Source: Phoronis australis (taxonomy: Eukaryota > Phoronida > Phoronidae). From it: a stretch of DNA of 64,000 nt. Below, piece after piece: positions 61,419 through 64,000 of this stretch. The position numbers were made by a program, and so were the translations under genes. Below the pieces are notes generated by a model that saw only the letters and a list, made by a program, of their open reading frames with translations, ran no database searches and had not been told where the DNA came from. The stretch lies in contig NMRA01000042.1 in assembly GCA_002633005.1 (NCBI GenBank), forward strand, positions 62,001 through 126,000, given 5' to 3'. Within the stretch, counting starts at the first letter, position 1. Each line of letters begins with the position of its first letter.

Positions 61419-64000
61419 AAAACATAGCGGAAGTTGACATTGCGTAAGTTAAATAGCCGGTCTTTCGAGTCCAACCTGGATATCAAATTTTGATAACGTG
61501 TCGACAATTAACCACAGAGACGTAGAAATTACATTAGAGAACAAGTTAAAGCGCCAAAGAGTTGTCTGACGAAAGGGTTTAATTTTTTTCGGAAAACTAG
61601 GTTCGAAACATGAAAAGTAAATATGACCAAATTGCGGCGATCGTAGTGTTACGGAATAGTTATTATGCTGAATGCAGGGTTACGTTTTTTCTTGTAAATT
61701 GTAGATGAAAATACTATCTACACGAACCAGGTCATCTGCTCGTATTGTTGACGAGTTTAAGACATATTCGACAGTGGTGGCTGTCATGTGCAATTAGTCT
61801 AATCTGGTTTAATTTGTTGATCACGAATATTAACATCAAGCATAGCCTGATCCTGGTGAGGTAGGCACTCACTGGGATTAACAGTTGATTTGTCATTGAT
61901 CTGAAAGAATAATTGATGTTATTAAATATATTTTTTATTAAAATAAAAAACCAGGCTCGTAATTGAAAATAAAAATTATTTGACCATCAATTCTACTTTC
62001 TTGGTTTTAGTAGTTCTTACGTCTATTTCATGTGTTAGGTTGAAACTATTAATCTAGACGAAATTGAATTTTAAAATCAAAACACCTAATTCGTTCGTGC
62101 AAAACTCAATTTCAGTTAACTGGACAAAGCAATCATAGTTATAATGTTTCTCCAGGAGCCTCGTTAATTCGAGGGGAAAGGTGCCAGTGCCTTCTGAGAG
62201 GGTATTTTTTCGCCGAGTGAGGGGAACAATCTACCTCCCGATCACCATCAATAGCACCCCAGCCCTGTTGCAAGCTCTCATAGGCTCTGTCTCAATTTAA
62301 AATAGTCTTTTGTGCTCTTAAAATTGCCACCTGTGTGGTTACAGGTGATGTGAACTCAGAGAGAATTTTCACTAGAGGATTTTTTTGCCTCGAGGGGGGA
62401 ATTTCGCGTGATTTATCAATATTTTTGATAGGGGAATAGGGCCGATATTGGGCCCCAAAAATCGAGGAATTGAGGGCCCTGTCATTTTTAGAAAGAAAAA
62501 TTATAATGTTTCAACCTTTAGTCATGAAAACACAGCCTGGCTGGCTCATTCTCCGGTCGTTACTATGATGCTTGGCAACGGAGATGCGAAAACTATGATC
62601 TAACTTTTCAAAAACATTTATCAATTTTACACGGACATATTTTGGTTCGTCGTGGCGTATGGCAACGACCCAACGCTTCCGAATCTCAACGTCTTTAGGG
62701 ACTGTAAAGCAGACAGTTGAGTGTCCGTATTTTTTCTAGCCGTTCGCGGAGAAACGCGGACTGAAATACAACTATGCTGATAAGCTAACAGAGCTATCGT
62801 AGCGAGCCTCGTTTTGGAACGCGCCTCCTGTCGGTGTGAATTAAGTCTATATGCTCAAGTCAAAGGATCCCGACGACACGATACCCGCATTCAATTTGGA
62901 GATCGGTGATTTTCAAGTGAGAGAACATGACAGAAAAAACTCACTGAATTAAAACATCGTTCTTATGGAAACTATGCGTCTTATTTTTCATATCGAATGA
63001 ATGTCGGTACAATGCCCTTTGCTGAACATGCGATTGTTGCGCATGCTCATTTAAGTATTCTATTTTCACGTTCGATGACGTCAGCCGCTGAGTGGTGTAG
63101 TGGTAAAGTCGGCGAGCCGAAACTATTGAGGCCCGGGTTCGAAACCGGCCTTTGTTTCCCGCCAAAATGTTTTCTTACTAGTGAGATAACTAAAGGGGTT
63201 ATTACACGGTTGTATTTGCCATTCGAAGCTAATATTGTGGTATAAACAGTTTTATTTTACCTCACATGCACTTAAGTCTAAGGTATGCCAAAATTTGTAA
63301 TTAGGCGCGTGCCCTCAAACGCAAACCAATGAGTAAAACCATATTTGAAATTCAATTCTCAGCGCACCCCAGTGAAGACTGTTGCCGAAAACCGAGCTCA
63401 CTCAGTACTCCTAAGACTACTGTTCGTGTAGATGTACGTACGTGCATGCAGACTAGTTTCCGTCCAGATTTTAATTAAGAAGCAAATGTACGCTTGCTTT
63501 TCGTTTGGAAACTGTAGGCTTATGCTAACAACTAATTGGGAATTTCCAAAAACCACGCCCTTAAAAGACCGTCCCCGAACCAGAAATCATTCAAAAGAAG
63601 GCTGAAATTAGCATGAACTGGATTTTAGAAAGGTTTATGAAGTGACACTTTAAACTCAATTTATACATTTTAACTTATTTATTGTGATATTTATAATGAA
63701 GAACATCCCGCCAGTTTTCCCTGTTTTTCGTGAGGCCCTCAATACTCCATTATTACCCAATAATTTAAACTGTTAGATCGATTATTAACATTTGCCTTTG
63801 CGACGCTGAAAAATGATATGTTGGTTAAACGGTGACCACTCGTTCCAAACGCCGTATTACCATTCAAGAGTCTATTAAACGTAAGCCGTTACGTGCTTGA
63901 AGCTCACTGTAATATATTACTACAATACATTATACACTGTAACACTCTTGAAGAAGCCCACAATGAGACGGTATTTTCTTTGAACAACGAGAACAAGTGT
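61419..64000. other. No gene recognised
   Basis: Only the tRNA-like scrap at 63.1 kb. An upstream signal-peptide exon of the DSL gene could lie here or in the 59.4-kb gap, but none was identified. Confidence 0.5.
63083..63150 (+). repeat. tRNA-like sequence (SINE head or tRNA pseudogene)
   Basis: TGGTGTAGTGG resembles a pol III A box and GGTTCGAAACC a B box about 35 bp later. The acceptor ends do not pair, so it is not a functional tRNA. A SINE head is likeliest. Confidence 0.35.

Noticed and set aside
63083-63150. Functional tRNA gene
   Set aside because: A and B boxes are present but the acceptor stem does not pair; recorded as tRNA-like only.

Overview
This is a eukaryotic (metazoan) genomic window. 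It has spliced genes with GT-AG introns, long gene-poor stretches, many decayed transposons, microsatellites, and very frequent tacatgta-type words. The gene content (a DSL/EGF surface protein and a class A GPCR) plus the Penelope-, LINE- and THAP-type relics fit a marine invertebrate. An amphioxus-, hemichordate- or cnidarian-like genome is plausible, but the species cannot be fixed from sequence alone. Single-N joins flanked by near-identical direct duplicates suggest a polymorphic diploid draft assembly in which allelic contigs were placed in tandem.

Layout. 1-9.4 kb: no gene recognised; short inverted repeats and a tRNA-like SINE scrap. 9.45-10.56 kb: relic of a THAP-type transposon. 11.3 kb: 27-bp minisatellite. 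13.4-15.9 kb: direct duplication with a single-N join. 17.0-19.6 kb: a 2.5-kb element with ~190-bp terminal inverted repeats and a broken element-associated ORF. 23.0-24.1 kb: Penelope-like GIY-YIG relic next to a gap. 24.7-25.4 kb: TTAA-flanked MITE, with an inverted second copy at 60.75-61.4 kb. 26.2-27.4 kb: intact, apparently intronless class A GPCR. 29.0-31.5 kb: fold-back element with a broken THAP domain. 33.6-37.2 kb: assembly-type duplications carrying a LINE C-terminal relic. 37.6-38.0 kb: small THAP element.

The main gene occupies 39.7-58.3 kb on the minus strand. Eleven exons can be chained with matching splice phases into a predicted single-pass surface protein of about 1,717 residues, without its signal-peptide exon, which I could not find. 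Its order is MNNL/C2-like N-terminus, a DSL domain (the signature of Notch ligands), one canonical EGF repeat, 32 further EGF repeats in a single 3.65-kb exon, a SEA-like membrane-proximal domain, a transmembrane helix, and a short lysine-poor tail. The giant EGF exon has an unusual uniform spacing: every one of its 32 complete repeats has four residues between cysteines 2 and 3, so none can match the standard O-fucosylation consensus, while the EGF repeat encoded by the separate exon does. I regard this gene as the most interesting item in the window.

The GPCR and the DSL gene are the only convincing intact genes seen; the other coding signals are mobile-element remains.
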